A stretch of 61,423 bases of DNA from Ectocarpus siliculosus. Its lineage: Eukaryota > Sar > Phaeophyceae > Ectocarpales > Ectocarpaceae. The DNA lies in NCBI GenBank assembly GCA_000310025.1, contig FN649733.1:697460-758882 (forward strand), written 5' to 3'. The notes below the pieces were generated by a model, which did not search any database, had not been told where the DNA came from, and saw nothing but the letters and a program-made list of their open reading frames with translations. Position numbers and translations under genes: made by a program. Position 1 is the first letter of the stretch. Every line of letters starts with the position of its first letter. This document shows, piece by piece, positions 44,617 to 56,800 of the stretch.

Positions 44617-47600
44617 CTGCCTGCCACCCGAGTGACCGCGCCCAGAAGGAATGATGTATATCCACGGCTTGACGAGCGATTACACGACTTGCGGTGGTGT
44701 CGTATTCCAGCGACTTCAGCACTATCGACTTCTGCCGGCTTGTTGTCTAGAACTCGGCACGCGCACTCTCCACTTGGTGTTGCACAGGGGCGAATGTGCC
44801 CGTCCAAGCAGCACACTTAACAGCGTGTCTCTCCCTTGCAATCCTTTATTCCTCGCCTGTAAGCACAACCAGCTCCAACTTCAATCAATCCATTCTCCTT
44901 CGACGCAGGTGTAGGCTACCTCGGCCGTTAGCTCACGACCAGAATATATTCTGGCTTACAGTCACCTCCGGTGGTGCTATTTTGCTCCATACTCTCCAAC
45001 CAGTCCCAATTGGTCAAGACTTGATTTTTCGTCGAACTCCCTCCCTGGCTCCCTGACGTACTAATAGTCCGTTCGAGTCGTCTCCTTCGAGGGATCTGGC
45101 GGCGATGACCTCTCGAGCTGCAGCTACCGACCGGAGAGCGACTTCGTCGTGTTCCCGAGCGCGGCGTCGGTCTGTTGGTCCGAGCTATCGGAGGAAGATC
45201 TCGCGCGGGTGCGTCGGGTAATCCTCATCGACAGCAGGCAAGGACGTCAGTAGAACGAATTTTTCGCGCATGTTATTTTTGTCAATTTGAACAATGTTCA
45301 GCAGGCAAGGACGTAGGACGAATTATGAGGCTTTTATTTTTTCATGAATACAAGTGTTAAGAGTCCTGCTTGGTGTGGAGCAGTGGTCCACCCTGGTCTT
45401 CGTTGCGTGTAATACAAGTAATCAACATCAAACGTCGTATGTATTGCGATATTTTGAGTACTTGAAGTCCTCCTTGTCCATGTGTTGTTTTGAGTACTTG
45501 GTGTCCTCCTATTGGGCAAACGGTTCGTGTCGGAAGGAAATGATGGACGTTGAAACCGGAAAGTCGGCTTTGGGAGTCCCGATGACCGGAAGGACAAAAA
45601 AGATGAAAACACGGTAGCAAGTTGGCTGGGATTGATTGGGTTTGTCCAGGGTGTCAATCTTTCGCGAAGGTGTCGTTGAAAGTTGTAGCCGGTGGCGCGA
45701 ACGTGAAGCATGCCTTTGCATCCAGGGTTCCGACCAGGGTTCCGAAGTGTTGACGAAGGTTACTAAGTACTAGGTGTGGTTATTTTCACTAGTTGAACTG
45801 GCTCAAATCACTGGTAGATCCATTTTGGTCTAAAGAAGTTATGTAATGCGGGAAAGCATTGTCATCAGTTGACGTAATTGGTTAGCCTAACCTTTTCAGG
45901 ATCGTGAATGACCTCCTCGATTAAGACTTTCATCAAACAACCCTCCTCCCCAGCTCCCCCGGTGTTTGCCATCGGGGTTGGGTTTTCGTCGCTTGGCAAC
46001 GACGTTGTTAAGCAAGCCCCCCCCCTCGGTGTTTGCCATCGGGATTGGGTTTTCGTCGCTTGGCAACGACGTTGTAAAACAAGCCAATTCACTTCGTGAA
46101 CTCGGCAACCAGGTTACCGGTGTTTTTTTTACCTCTGTTTTTTTTTGGCGATAACCATAATGGTGGTCGAGTAGATCATGTTGCGGAGTTGAGAAACCTC
46201 ACTCCGCGCAAGGGGAATAATCGCACCACGTTGTGTTAAATTGGTCAAGCATCCTCGAGGCAGTTACACAGTGCTTATAACTGTCTCTGGAAGTGAAAGC
46301 ACCAGAAAATAAATTAAGTTATACGCAGCTGTCATCCGTACGCAAGGAAGTAAGCACAAGATGCCGAACACCCTTAGCAGGATGCAGCTCGCCCTTCATG
46401 CGACTCGCCGAATACCTCACGGCGCTTCGCGCTTGGTGATGTGAGAGCCTGTCCGGTGAGAACCCGGCGTGCTCCGTCCCGTTTTTGGATGGATGCGAGG
46501 TCAATGGTCTAACGACTACGGCATGCACGACTATGAGTACACACACACCCCTACAGCGGCGTCCCGACCAACCAACCTTCCCCCTACACCTCTCTTGCAT
46601 TAGCGTGTTTTGCGAGTTCCGTTGCCCTTTATGGCCTGATCTCTTTACCAATTGATGGGGGATATTTCGGTGTTTTGTGCTGCTTGTTTCCACTCGCAGG
46701 TGGGTCAACACGGGTGCCGTAGTCGGCCACCCCAAGCTCAAAGGACTCCGCCACGTTCGCATCCGCGAACCCCCCGCCGTGAGCCAGTTTTGGCGGTGGC
46801 ACACAGAAGGGGAGGGCCACATATGCACCGCAGAAGGTACGGAGTTGCAACTGCATCATCCCCCCCCCCCTGTTTTGTCGTGGCGAACCCTAGTTAAGGT
46901 CGGGACATGGGCACGAGGACTTACGTGAGGTCAGGACGCTTTTGGTCTCTTGTTGTGTCGCTGCCAACACTGTTTGACGTTTCTTTTTCTTGGGGAAGTG
47001 TTGGTCGCAAATTGTTTTGAAGTTTTGCCCATCGAACTTGCTCGGGTAAGATGTACCGAGCACCCGTGTCGCTCGCCCCCCCCCCCCCCCCCCCCCTGTT
47101 TTGGGGGGAAATAATTTTTTGGAGGGTTTTTGTCTCCTGAAAAAAAGGGGTTTGAAAAACCCCCGCTGGAAGGGCCAAAAAAAAAGGGCCAAAAAAACCC
47201 TGAACAAAGAGCCTGGCAAAGGACCCCACATCCTTTTGGGCCCAACTTAAAATTTCCCCAACCGTGGGGACAAACCCCTGGCCCCCCGGCGCCGGACCGG
47301 TCTTGGCCCCCAACTAAAACACCCCCCCCGCCGGGACCTACAAACCCCTGGCTACCCACCCCCGAAACCGTTTTGGGACAACTGAAACCCCCCCCCCCTC
47401 CGGGAAAAAACCCAACCCGTCCCCCCCCAACTTAAAAAAAAAAAAAAAAATTTTGAAAACCCCCGTAACCCGGAAAATTGTTTGAAACCCCCCCACCGGG
47501 ACCCCCCCCGGGGGTTGGCTTATCCCCCTTCCCGGAGAAGAAACCCAAACCAAACAACAAATACCTTGGGGACTATGGAACGGAAAACCCTACCCCCCCC

Positions 47601-50600
47601 GCTGAAAACCAAGGGGCCGCCCCCCCCGGGGGGAAAGGGGGAGGGCGGTCCCCCCCGGCCCCAAGAAAAAGGCNNNNNNNNNNNNNNNNNNNNNNNNNNN
47701 NNNNNNNNNNNNNNNNNNNNNNNNNNNNNNNNNNNNNNNNNNNNNNNNNNNNNNNNNNNNNNNNNNNNNNNNNAAAGGATTCCCCCCCTTTGCCTTCCGG
47801 AACCCCCCCCCCGGGACCCATTTTTGGGGGGGGCCCCCAAAAGGGGGGGCCCCCATTTCCCCCCCAGAAGGTGGGGGGTGCCAACCCCCTCTCCCCCCCC
47901 CCCCTGTTTTGTTGGGGGGACCCCTAGTTAAGGTGGGGACAGGGGCCGGGGGACTTACGGGGGGTCGGGGCGCTTTTGGTTTTTTGTTGGGTCGCTCCCA
48001 CCCCTTTTTGGCGTTTTTTTTTTTTGGGGAAGGGTTGGTCCCAAATTTTTTTGAAGTTTTCCCCCTCGAACTTGTTCGGGTAAGATGTACCGGGCCCCCG
48101 GGTGCCTCCCCCCCCCCCCCCCCCCTCCTCTGTCTTCGGGGCAATTACTTTTGTGGAGGTCTTTGCTCTCGTGAACAGAGGTGCTTCGAGAACCACCGGC
48201 TGACAGGCCAATAAAAAACGGCCGATGACAACCATGACGAATGAGCTTGCAAATGTACCCTACATCGTTTTGGCACTAGCTTAAATTTACCACAACGTTG
48301 TGTACAAACCCTTGCACACCGGCAGCAGTACCGTTCTTGCACTCTAGCTAAACTACCGCCACGTCGTGTACGTACAAACCCTTGCATACCGACACCTGAA
48401 CCGTTTTTGGACTAGCTGACACCGCCGCCACATCGTGCAAAAACCCAATCACGTCGCCACCAAGCTTACAACAAGAGAGAAAATTCTTGATAGCACCAGT
48501 AACCTGTAAATTTGTTTGATACGCACCAGCGTGTACTCTCCGCGGTGTTTGCATTATCCCGCTTCCTGACGATGACACCAAAACGAACGACAGAGTACGT
48601 TGCGTACTATGGACCGGAGAGCCATACGCCCTCAGCTGATACCAACGGCGCGGCCTCCCCAGGGTGTAAGGGGGTAGGCCGTACCACCAGGCCCCAATGA
48701 AGAGGGCAGGAGGGAAGATGTGCGTGATGTTCGGAGGTAGAGAGGCCCCTCAGATGGGACAGCAAGGGGTACCAACATCATACTTTTACTATCCTAGCCC
48801 CCAGCTGTGCCCGGTCTACGGTACGCCTCAGTTGCACCCGGGCCTGCCCACCCCCTGGTTGGCGCGTGCGTTCTTGATGCATCGTGCTTGTTGACGGCTC
48901 GTCGTCTCTGTCCCATTTTTGTTTTGCTCAAAGCGACGTACCTCGTGCTGAAGGACTTCGAGGAGGCGACGGGATTGGTTACTCGGGGTGGTCGGCTCGA
49001 GGACATCCTCTTCCTCTTTGCCCTCATGGGCTCGAGGATCAAGGTTCGGCCGGCGTATTAGTCCGAACGTCACTCGTTTGTCGGCTTTGTGCGACCGGAC
49101 CGGACGTTGTAGTTCCCGTTCGGAGATCAGTCTTCGGAGATCGGTCGTGTGCAACCTTTAACACAAACCATTTCTGATACCATTCTCTTACCCGGCAAAA
49201 GTTCGGTTTATTAGTAGCGTCTCACGTCCTAGTCCCTAGGCTCGTCGTCTTAGGTTCTCCTTTTCGTGTCTCAAAGTACTGTAGCCTTTATCTTGTTGAT
49301 GATACCATTGTTTGTTTTGTTTGGGTTGCAATCGTGGCGTGAGTATTTATGGGCCAGCATTAGTCAATCGTTTCTGTACGCTTCATCCATGTCGTTCTCG
49401 TGTTCAACCCCCATGGGGGCGCACAGAAAAAATCGGTGTTGCGAAAGACAGAAAACAATTACGCCTTCTGATTGGGTGATGCGGACAGTTCCAGACCTAG
49501 GTTCAGGGGGGAACGCGGCGTCCCCACTTTAAGTCGAAACACTTGTTTTCCCCGCTCGCGGTTTCCTGTCAGGCTGCCTACGAGTCCGATCCATCTAAGT
49601 TGGGGAAGAGCTGCCCTTCATCGGAAGAGGCCAAGCAGGTGAGGGGTGGTACGCGAGGGTACACGTCCGGATATAACCACGTGGTTGATTTTGTCGACAG
49701 CTAGGTGCGCGACAAGCTGCACGAAAGCAACCAATCTGCGACAGCTTCCCTGTTGTTGGTGGTGGTGTTGTTTGATGTTGGTGTGCAACAAGGCTTGGTG
49801 GAGCATGCGAGCAACGATGTTTGTAGTGTTGTTCGATGTTGGTGTGCAACAAGGCTTGGAATAGCATGCGATACGATGGTGACGGTGTTCGTGTTTTTTT
49901 TATATGTTGGTGTGCAACAAGGCTTAGAAGAGCACCCGAGCAATTGCGAAGCCCACTGCGTCGGCTTTTTCAAGGCATCCTTCCGTTTCGAAGACAAACC
50001 AATCAATGTGAGCTCCTTTGTCTCCCCCCCCAACGAATCAACCTACCAGGTGGCCGACTCATGTTTCAAACCTCGTAGGAACATCAGCAGGCAGGATATA
50101 TCCCTTACAAAATAGGTTGGCAACCTCCCACCTCTTCACCCCTGGCTGTCGTAATTGTGGCATGCGAGGGTCTGTTCACGCGTGATGATGCGTGACCCCC
50201 CCCCCCGATTCCCACCACTTTTCGATCCTTCAGCGCCGACGAGTTCGACTTGTTCAGCTAGATCGCCTCGTCAAGGCCAAGTACAAGGGGCTGGACGCGT
50301 TGAGGGAGAGGGACGGGGACGAGGCCGCGATTGAAGAGTTCTTCCGAAGACGTCGCGGGGAAAGGTATGTAGATGTTATCGTAGGGTTGAGGGCGTTTCC
50401 TGTGTTTTCAGCACAACAACGCGGCGTCCACGGCACGGCATTCACTGCATCGAGCCGTAACACTACGCTGCTTGAAGCAATAATCTCGTGCTTGCAAGTA
50501 ACAAGTCATGCTTGCAGTTTGTTTTGGTCTACGGAATCATCATGTGTGTGTGTGATGCCCGCTGGTGGCTTCAAAACCACACCCGTGAGGTGTAAAAAGT

Positions 50601-51262
50601 CAACCACCAGAGTATATAGATGACACACACACAAAAGAAGGGTGTTTGGAACAGCGATTCTGAAGACGATGATTTCCTCCTCTTGTGGACGTCGTGCTAC
50701 TGGGTGTTGGGAGCTTTGCTTTCTTACCGAGGGCGACGGGCGCTCTTCTTCCGCAAGAGTTAGCCCAAGGAGAGCGGGAACGAGAGAGTGGGTCGGGCGG
50801 CGGTGCCCAAAGACTGACCGCCCGCCCGTACCAGCAGGCAGAATCTCATAAGCGGTTATTTCCAACGGGTCTGGATTGCTTCTAGAGATCTCTTCTTGCT
50901 TTCTGCACCCTTTGCGCGCATACGCATGGATCCCATGCTTCCGGTACGTCTGTATGTAGTCATGCATTGCCGTGCCATGCCGACCGCTGCCGGTCGCAGG
51001 ACGTTTGCGAAACGTTACCGCGCAAGCTTCAGTTTTTAACAACCCCCCCCCCGCCTGTTCACTGCGCGTGATTTCTGGTTGAATGTACTGCTAATTCCGT
51101 TCATACAGTGTTTACGACGCCGCTTCCACGACCAGCGCTTCCCTCGCACAACAGCCAGTCGGGGACTGTACTGAGCAGGGCGAGGTTGCTGAGCTGAGAG
51201 AGCCGTCGACTACAACTGAGGAAAACCGCAGCGGCGAGAACAGCAGCGACCGCATCTTGTAG
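43067..51262 (+). CDS. DTWD1: DTW-domain protein, tRNA-uridine aminocarboxypropyltransferase type
   Basis: Eight exons join in phase to 345 aa: 43067-43264, 44466-44537, 45068-45237, 46700-46836, 48934-49043, 49573-49638, 50234-50364, 51109-51262. An N-terminal zinc-finger-like region has Cys31, Cys34, Cys42 and Cys45 (CHRCGKRVRLYCPDC). Then come LRLPLQVDVVV, GVHVAVMAP, FVVFPSAASV and a DSRW motif at 145-148 where the family has D-x-T-W. FWRWHTEGEGHICTAEATYL and EDILFLFALM follow, all in DTWD1 order. Human DTWD1 makes acp3U in the D-arm of tRNAs using S-adenosylmethionine; the same reaction is inferred here. Exons 6-8 form a charged C-terminal extension. Intron 3 has a GC donor (AG/GCAAGG at 45238). 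Intron 4 contains the N gap and a ghost of exon 4 created by the assembly. The start is the first ATG of the open frame. Confidence 0.9.
43521..43638. mobile_element. Degenerate short MITE-like copy
   Basis: Starts with GAGATACCATACCCCCTCC and CACCGATTTTCAAAG. It ends with GTCCAGGGTGGGTGTTATCT and CTTCGGTAC. These resemble the ends of 15638-15869, but the interior is only about 60 bp and the arms have drifted. Confidence 0.45.
44558..44616. repeat. (GTT)n(GCT)n microsatellite
   Basis: About 35 nt of GTT units grade into about 20 nt of GCT units, 20 nt after the donor of DTWD1 exon 2. Confidence 0.92.
45230..45345. repeat. Tandem duplication containing a 5' splice site
   Basis: CAGCAGGCAAGGACGT followed by xGTAG-ACGAATT-type sequence occurs at 45232 and again at about 45300. 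The first copy is the GC donor of DTWD1 intron 3. Confidence 0.75.
45950..46545 (-). mobile_element. Poly-G-headed SINE-like family C, full copy
   Basis: Same order as 12885-13425. The terminal segment GGTGTTTGCCATCGGG through GGCAACGACGTTGT is present twice (45959-46010 and 46027-46078), separated by a C run. The head end near 46500-46545 reads GGTCAATGGTCTAACGAC and GACTATGAGTAC. It lies in DTWD1 intron 3. Confidence 0.78.
46740..47673. other. Left copy of an assembly overlap
   Basis: Matches 47774-48707 at a constant offset of 1,034 bp with no indel at the anchor points checked (46740/47774, 46891/47925, the long C run near 47085/48119, 47673/48707). It is clean up to the C run and then collapses into runs of C, G and A. 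It contains most of DTWD1 exon 4. Confidence 0.9.
47674..47773. other. Assembly gap, 100 N
   Basis: Exactly 100 N, the usual placeholder for a gap of unknown size. The flanks are copies of each other, so the true gap is probably absent or negative. Confidence 0.99.
47774..48707. other. Right copy of an assembly overlap
   Basis: A degraded copy of 46740-47090 followed, after the C run, by a clean version of the sequence that is corrupted at 47097-47673. The first 63 nt are a corrupted ghost of the 3' part of DTWD1 exon 4 and should not be annotated as coding. Confidence 0.9.
49765..49935. repeat. Tandem repeat, about 60-70 bp, three copies
   Basis: ATGTTGGTGTGCAACAAGGC followed by TTGG-AGAGCA-x-CGA-type sequence begins near 49775, 49836 and 49903, in DTWD1 intron 6. 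Confidence 0.88.
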
Positions 51263-52771
51263 CATCGATCATTCCAGCCCTGTCTTCGTCCCCTGTGTAC
51301 ATAACCCCCCCGCACACACTTGCCGTCGAGGCGGTGCTGTTGGTGTAAGGGATACAGAGTAGATCCATTCCCTTAGGGTACGACGTAGACCGCAACAATG
51401 GACCCTATCGATTCACATGGGAGGTTCGATCCAAAGACGAGGGGGAACAACAGCACCCCCGTTGTGGACTCTTGAACAGAGCTAGCTCACTGAGAAGTGT
51501 TTCAGGCCGCATCGCTGGCATGTGTGCTGTGACGCTGCGGGGATGGCGTAACCTTGGGTGAAAGTATTGCTGTTGTTCTGTCGTGCATCGTTCGGCACAT
51601 CATTGGTATGGTGTTGGGTTTCAAGCATTCGTTGTTGAACTGAGGCCGGCCCGGGCGCATGACAAGTTTTGTTTCTGTGAGAAAGAAAATGAAACAAGCG
51701 CGAGAGTTGGGAGGAAAGGGTCGTAAACAGATTCCTCTGGCAACAGTAGGGGCCCAGGATGCGGTGGGTCCAGACAGTTTAGTTTGGCGCTGCCAGTTGG
51801 TCGCCGGGTTTTGATTTTTGGAGGTCTGGCAGGAGCAAGCTCACTCACCCCCCCATTCGACCGCTACACGAGCGGTGGCATCATTCGTTTCTTCGTAGTA
51901 CGCGTGTTGATAACGGCGGAGGCAGACACTGCAACATTTTCGACAGGATCCCCCCCTCCAGTCGCTATCTGCTTGTAGTTTATTGCTGTAGAGACGGCTG
52001 AAGAGTGGAACGTTGACCAGATTAGCTATGAATACAGCCAGACATCTGTACTCCTAATATTAAATGTCAAGAGTGACAAGACAACGGCAATGTGAGAGCA
52101 ACGCCCCCAGATGGGCGGTGTTTTTGGTTGGACCGGGTACCCGTGGGGTAGAAGACTTGCGTAACGTATGTGACATCAGGAGCAATGAGAGAGAGAACGA
52201 TGACACAGAAGATTGGCACGCTTCGCTCTCCATCAGAGTGGGCAGACTTCGTGATCCCTGAATGTTGGAATGGCGTGTCACATGAGCCACTGAGTCAAAT
52301 CCAGACAGTGAATGATCCAGAATGATCTGGTTTGGATCGTCGTTCGTGGTCGTGAGTCCCAAAATGCTGCGAACTGACTGTATGTCTACTGCTGCTGTAC
52401 AGCAGTGTGTCACCCCCGCCTAGCAACCTCGGGCGACGGAGCCTCCCAACGCGACACACACCAGCAAACACCCACATCGAAGTCCTTCCTTCCAAGTCTA
52501 CTGCTCGAGACGGCAGAGAGTAGGTCCGTCATGGGTGGTTGGTCTACCAGGTACTTGCACAAAACACGCTGCAGGTAGGTGCTGCAACGGACCAAACCAG
52601 GACTTCGAGTTGGTGTCAGAGCAACGTGCAAAGACTGGATGGCCTCAATATTTTCTTTTTAGGATTTTGCGTGAAGTCTCCGGGGTAGAAAATGACGCCA
52701 CGTGAGTGGGTGGTCCATTTCCTCTTTCGTTTCTGCTCACGCATACATACCACCCTCATCTACAACACGAC
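51263..52771. other. Intergenic region, nothing recognised
   Basis: No exon, RNA gene or repeat family that I can support on either strand. A CTACTGCTGCTGTACAGCAG palindrome-like word lies at about 52386. It ends at the Helitron-type helicase fragment. Confidence 0.5.
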
Positions 52772-52954
52772 TCAACCACAAGCAGGTCGGTTACTTCGTA
52801 GCAGCGAGTTGAAAACAACGTTGTTCACCGTGGCGTACCCATCACGATTAATTCTGTCGTGGGTAGTCAAAATCATCATGTCATCTGACCTACGAACTCG
52901 GGAAAGACCGACGTACAAATGACCGTGCCCGAAAGGATCCAGCGTGAGATCCAA
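52772..52954 (-). pseudogene. Helitron/Pif1-like helicase C-terminal fragment
   Basis: The minus-strand frame reads LDLTLDPFGHGHLYVGLSRV followed by RRSDDMMILT and about 25 further residues. The GHGxLYVxLSRVR motif is the conserved C-terminal motif of Pif1-type helicases, including the Rep-helicases of Helitrons. No upstream helicase motif (Walker A or B) is visible in the frame, and the sequence above LDLTLD does not look homologous. It is a truncated remnant with no sign of activity. Confidence 0.75.
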
Positions 52955-53203
52955 GCAAGCAACTACCGGTAATAATGGTAGCGGTAAATAATGGACAGAA
53001 AATACTGGAAATAAGTGCGGTGAATCTCCCCGAACCAAACCCGGATCGCTGATCGCTGATCGCGGCGCTTCACGGCCAGTCACCGACCGCCGACATAGCA
53101 CTTCAATTGCTGCTGCGTAGTAAACCAAACAGCGAGGTAGGCACGCAGGCACATAGCGGGTGCCAAGGGGGAGCAAAGAGGAAACAAGCAGGGCCAAGTA
53201 AGG

Positions 53204-53338
53204 ATGAAGACAACCCTAGGGAATATCGGCCACAAAGCCAAGAGGACGGAGCTTTACCGCAAGCAGAAAGGAAACAAGAAGGCGGAGCAGAAGGACCGAC
53301 GGAGACGGAGAGAGAGGGAGGCCCAGGAGCTTGGGGAG
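53204..53338 (+). CDS. Orphan first exon, RPF1/Brix-like N-terminus
   Basis: An ATG opens 45 codons ending at a good donor (GAG/GTGAGC). The peptide is strongly basic: NIGHKAKRTELYRKQKGNKK, then a KDRRRRREREAQELG stretch. The pattern of an N-x-K/R-R start followed by a charged helix resembles the N-terminus of ribosome production factor 1 (RPF1). No following Brix-domain exon is visible before the tyrosinase start 520 bp downstream. It could be a captured or displaced gene fragment, a short unrelated gene, or a 5' exon of the neighbour. The assignment rests on composition and weak similarity. Confidence 0.4.
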
Positions 53339-53858
53339 GTGAGCGGTGCGGTCTCGTGTTTCGGCGTGGTCAACCGGCGGTGTGTGCGATCTGTGGTGCT
53401 GCCGGCGCCTGGATGGTGGCTAGTTTCTACGTTTTAGCAAGTTCTGGGTGGCATCCAATACGCTGCAGGTCCCCGTCATACAACAAACCCAACCTACCGC
53501 ACACGGGCTACTTATTCAGCAGCCGGCTTGTGGTTGAAAAGTGTTGGCCTGGGCCGTGGTAAGCGGAGCCAAGACTTAATAGATTCCGTGTGTACGTGCA
53601 TTCATTCGTAGTCGGGACGTCGGGACTGTCGATCGACGGTTTCGTTAGACTATGTGATCACGCCTCTTTTCGTGTGAACACCCCATCCCCAGGCCAAGAT
53701 ATTTCACCCGTCGCGGTCGTTTGGACACTCCTACAAGCCTACAAGCACGCATCTCTCTCGTGTTGGACACGGGGAACACAGAAAACGCGGGAGAGTGCCA
53801 GAGTGCCAGATAGGCATCTGATACCCACGTTCTCGTTCCCACGGGAACCCGTGGGGAC

Positions 53859-56800
53859 ATGGATATCGAAAAAAAATGTAGCTCGACCCTGTATCCTTCT
53901 CGCCGAAGATACGGGGCCGTGGACGATTGCACCCGGAGACCGCACCACCGGCTCTTTGAGGAGTCGAGCTCGGATCGCCAGCCGTCACGGTTACCGATAG
54001 CGAGGAACGTCACCGTTGCTGTGTTGTGTGTGTTTGCCCTCCTCGCGGGATACTACAGAGCTAACAGCAGAGAGGGCAACGACGGGGGGAACGAGAGATC
54101 ACAACTACATGTAGAACGTACAGCCAGATTTGTCGAGGAACACGCAGCAGCAGCAGGAGGAGCGTCATCATCGGGCGAGTCTGACCAGGCGCTAGCTTTC
54201 ACAGCTCTCAATTTCTACCACGTGCGGGACGGGAAGCCGGGGCAGGACTACCCCTGGCTTAAGGACTTCAAGCTTGTCGAACCCCACCGCGAGACCACCC
54301 TGGCCGTAGAAGCTCCGCGGGAAGGGTTCGAGTATCGGTGGGATGTACGACCAACATGTACAGGCGACAGCTGTACCAGCAGCAGTGGGGGAGAATCATC
54401 ACCGATTCAGGCGGCCGGCGCCGTGGCAGAAGTTGTGCTTACGAGCCTTGAAGAGAACATGATCACTTTGGAAGAGGTCAACGTTGCCGACGGGAAGGTT
54501 GTTCGGCGGCTGGAGGAGACGGTGATGGTCAAGTACGTTCGCCGAGAGATCCGGTCGCTCACGGACGACGAGCGAGAAGAATTGTTGGATGCGGTAAGAC
54601 AGACAAACGCACCCTTTCGTACGTACTCAGGTAGTTCTGCCCTGCGTTGGCCCAATGATCAATGTACGAAACACGTGCTCCCGTGCTTCTGCTACTGGTG
54701 TAGCAGCCCTGCAGTCTTGCATACAGTTGTCATGGCAGAGCGGATCGGAAGTCTGACCACATAGCAAACCATGTTGAGGGAGTATTGATGCGACACGCAT
54801 GCATGAAAAATCCCTCTCGCGTTTCTCCTTGCATTATCCCACGTTTTGTCGACGCGCTCACAAGCTCACAAGCATGAAGCATGTGGTTGATGAGGAATGC
54901 TAGCTGCTACATGCAGTTTGTGGTTGGTTGTGTTCATTCTTAGCCACCCGTACTACATGTATGTACTTAGCATCTTGTCTGTTGTCGTGCTGTGCGCGTT
55001 GTTGTCTCGGGTTTGTGCAAGTTGTGGTACATAGTTATCAGCATTAAACGCTGGGTGACACCGAACCCTTCATGGTACACTTTCTGCGTTCGATAGATGT
55101 TCACGATCTGGGATGTGAGAGTTGACGGCGGCAACGGCAAGGAGCTGTACGGAGATGGCTACGCTGACATCTACGCCATCAACCGGCTACACCACAAGGC
55201 TGCTACGCACGGCACCTGCGACCACGTGAGTTCCCCCTCATTAGTACTTGACAGCTCTTGTACAGTCGTCGTACGGAACTTATTGGGATCACGCGGTGTG
55301 CTGGGTCATGTGGAGGCGGTTACGGTAGATCTATACCTCACAGAAAGTCGTGGGGTCAACCCAGGTTCTTGCTAGGTACCCCACCGTCCCCCCAGGGCTC
55401 TGACGCCTCGTTGTCTCGATCGGACAAGAGGCTCAAAGCTTTCATACCCGGCACCAGCAGTGCACCAGAACTAGACGCTTTGGAGTCAACTAAATATACT
55501 TCCTGGCTCGGCACTTCATTTTGGCTACCGTTCGAAGGTGGCTTGGGACGAAAAAGTGGGCCAATACGTAGCACCCTCCTGCTGCTGTTTTTGATGTTGC
55601 TCGCCTGCGGCTATCGCCCTTGTCTGTGTTCAACCCCACCCATTCCTACATGCGCATGGTTATCACCCAAGCCTCCGTCCAATCGCATCCATTCCTTTGT
55701 CCACGAATGGGGTGTGGTGCGGTACCCGCCTACATTCATTCCCTGTTCTCCTTGCAGTTTCACGATGGCCTTGGCTTCCTGGTGAGCCACTCGGTCCTCA
55801 CCAACACGTTCGAGTACAGCCTGCAGGCCGTGAACCCGAAGCTCACCGTGCCGTACTGGGATTTCACGATCGAGACTTCCACCTCGACGGAGACGGTGTA
55901 CGACCCGGCTTCCCCTTACACGAGGACGCCGTTGCTGGACGCTTCCTGGTTCGGCACCGCTGACCTGGACGACGGCATGGTGAGATAAATATTTTGTATT
56001 CGAGAAGGCGGCATTTTCACAGACTGGCGCGCTGTGAAAAGGGTATACGGGCGTGCTCCTGACTCCCCTCGCGCGTGTGGAGGCGTGTTTCATGCGCGAA
56101 AGCGCGGTACGTGTTGTTGTTGCTGAACCTTGAAAAGGGTACGGCGTGCTCCTGACTCCCCTCGTGTGTGGGTGGAGGCGTGTTTAATGCGCCAAAGGTG
56201 CACAGTTGTTGCGGTACCTTGTTGCGGTTGGTTGCTTTTGCCGGAGATCTACAGGACAGTAATCCAAGTCGAATCGCTACCACCTGAGTAGAAATGATTC
56301 GTTTGTTTCTTCGAACCAGCACGTGTGTTTGTTATGGAGGAACAGAGAAATAAAAGAGGGGAGGGAGCAAGTTCGTTGCTCCTGGCTTCGGGTACTCACA
56401 GTTGTTGTTTGATCTCTTGTTTTAGCCTTCTTTGACCAGGTCCGCTCAGCGCCCACTCGGAGAGTGAAGGAGCGGGGCTGGGAATTCGATCTTCCTTCAT
56501 GCTACTTCAATACCCCTCAACGTCGCCAAATATCCATATCCAAAGAAAATTTAAAATATCCAATAAGCGCTCATACAACGTTCATGAAACGCTCGTACAA
56601 TGCAAATACACTAGTTGCTCCATTACATGTTTTATCTCCAGCTTTGCGGTGGAAATTTCTTCGAAAGTCAACACCATTGTCGCATCCACTACGTTAGGTG
56701 AAGGATGGTCGATGGGCGAAGTCGGAGATCCCCAAGGTCAGAGACAACAACCCGGGTGGCCTCGAACCGGACGTGTACGGCAAGCTTCGGGCTCCCTGGA

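Noticed and set aside
47774-47836. A second copy of DTWD1 exon 4
   Set aside because: It is the corrupted right flank of the false gap, at a constant 1,034-bp offset from the real exon.
47478-47931. Proline- and glycine-rich frames running through the N gap
   Set aside because: Made of corrupted base calls and N. Not biological.
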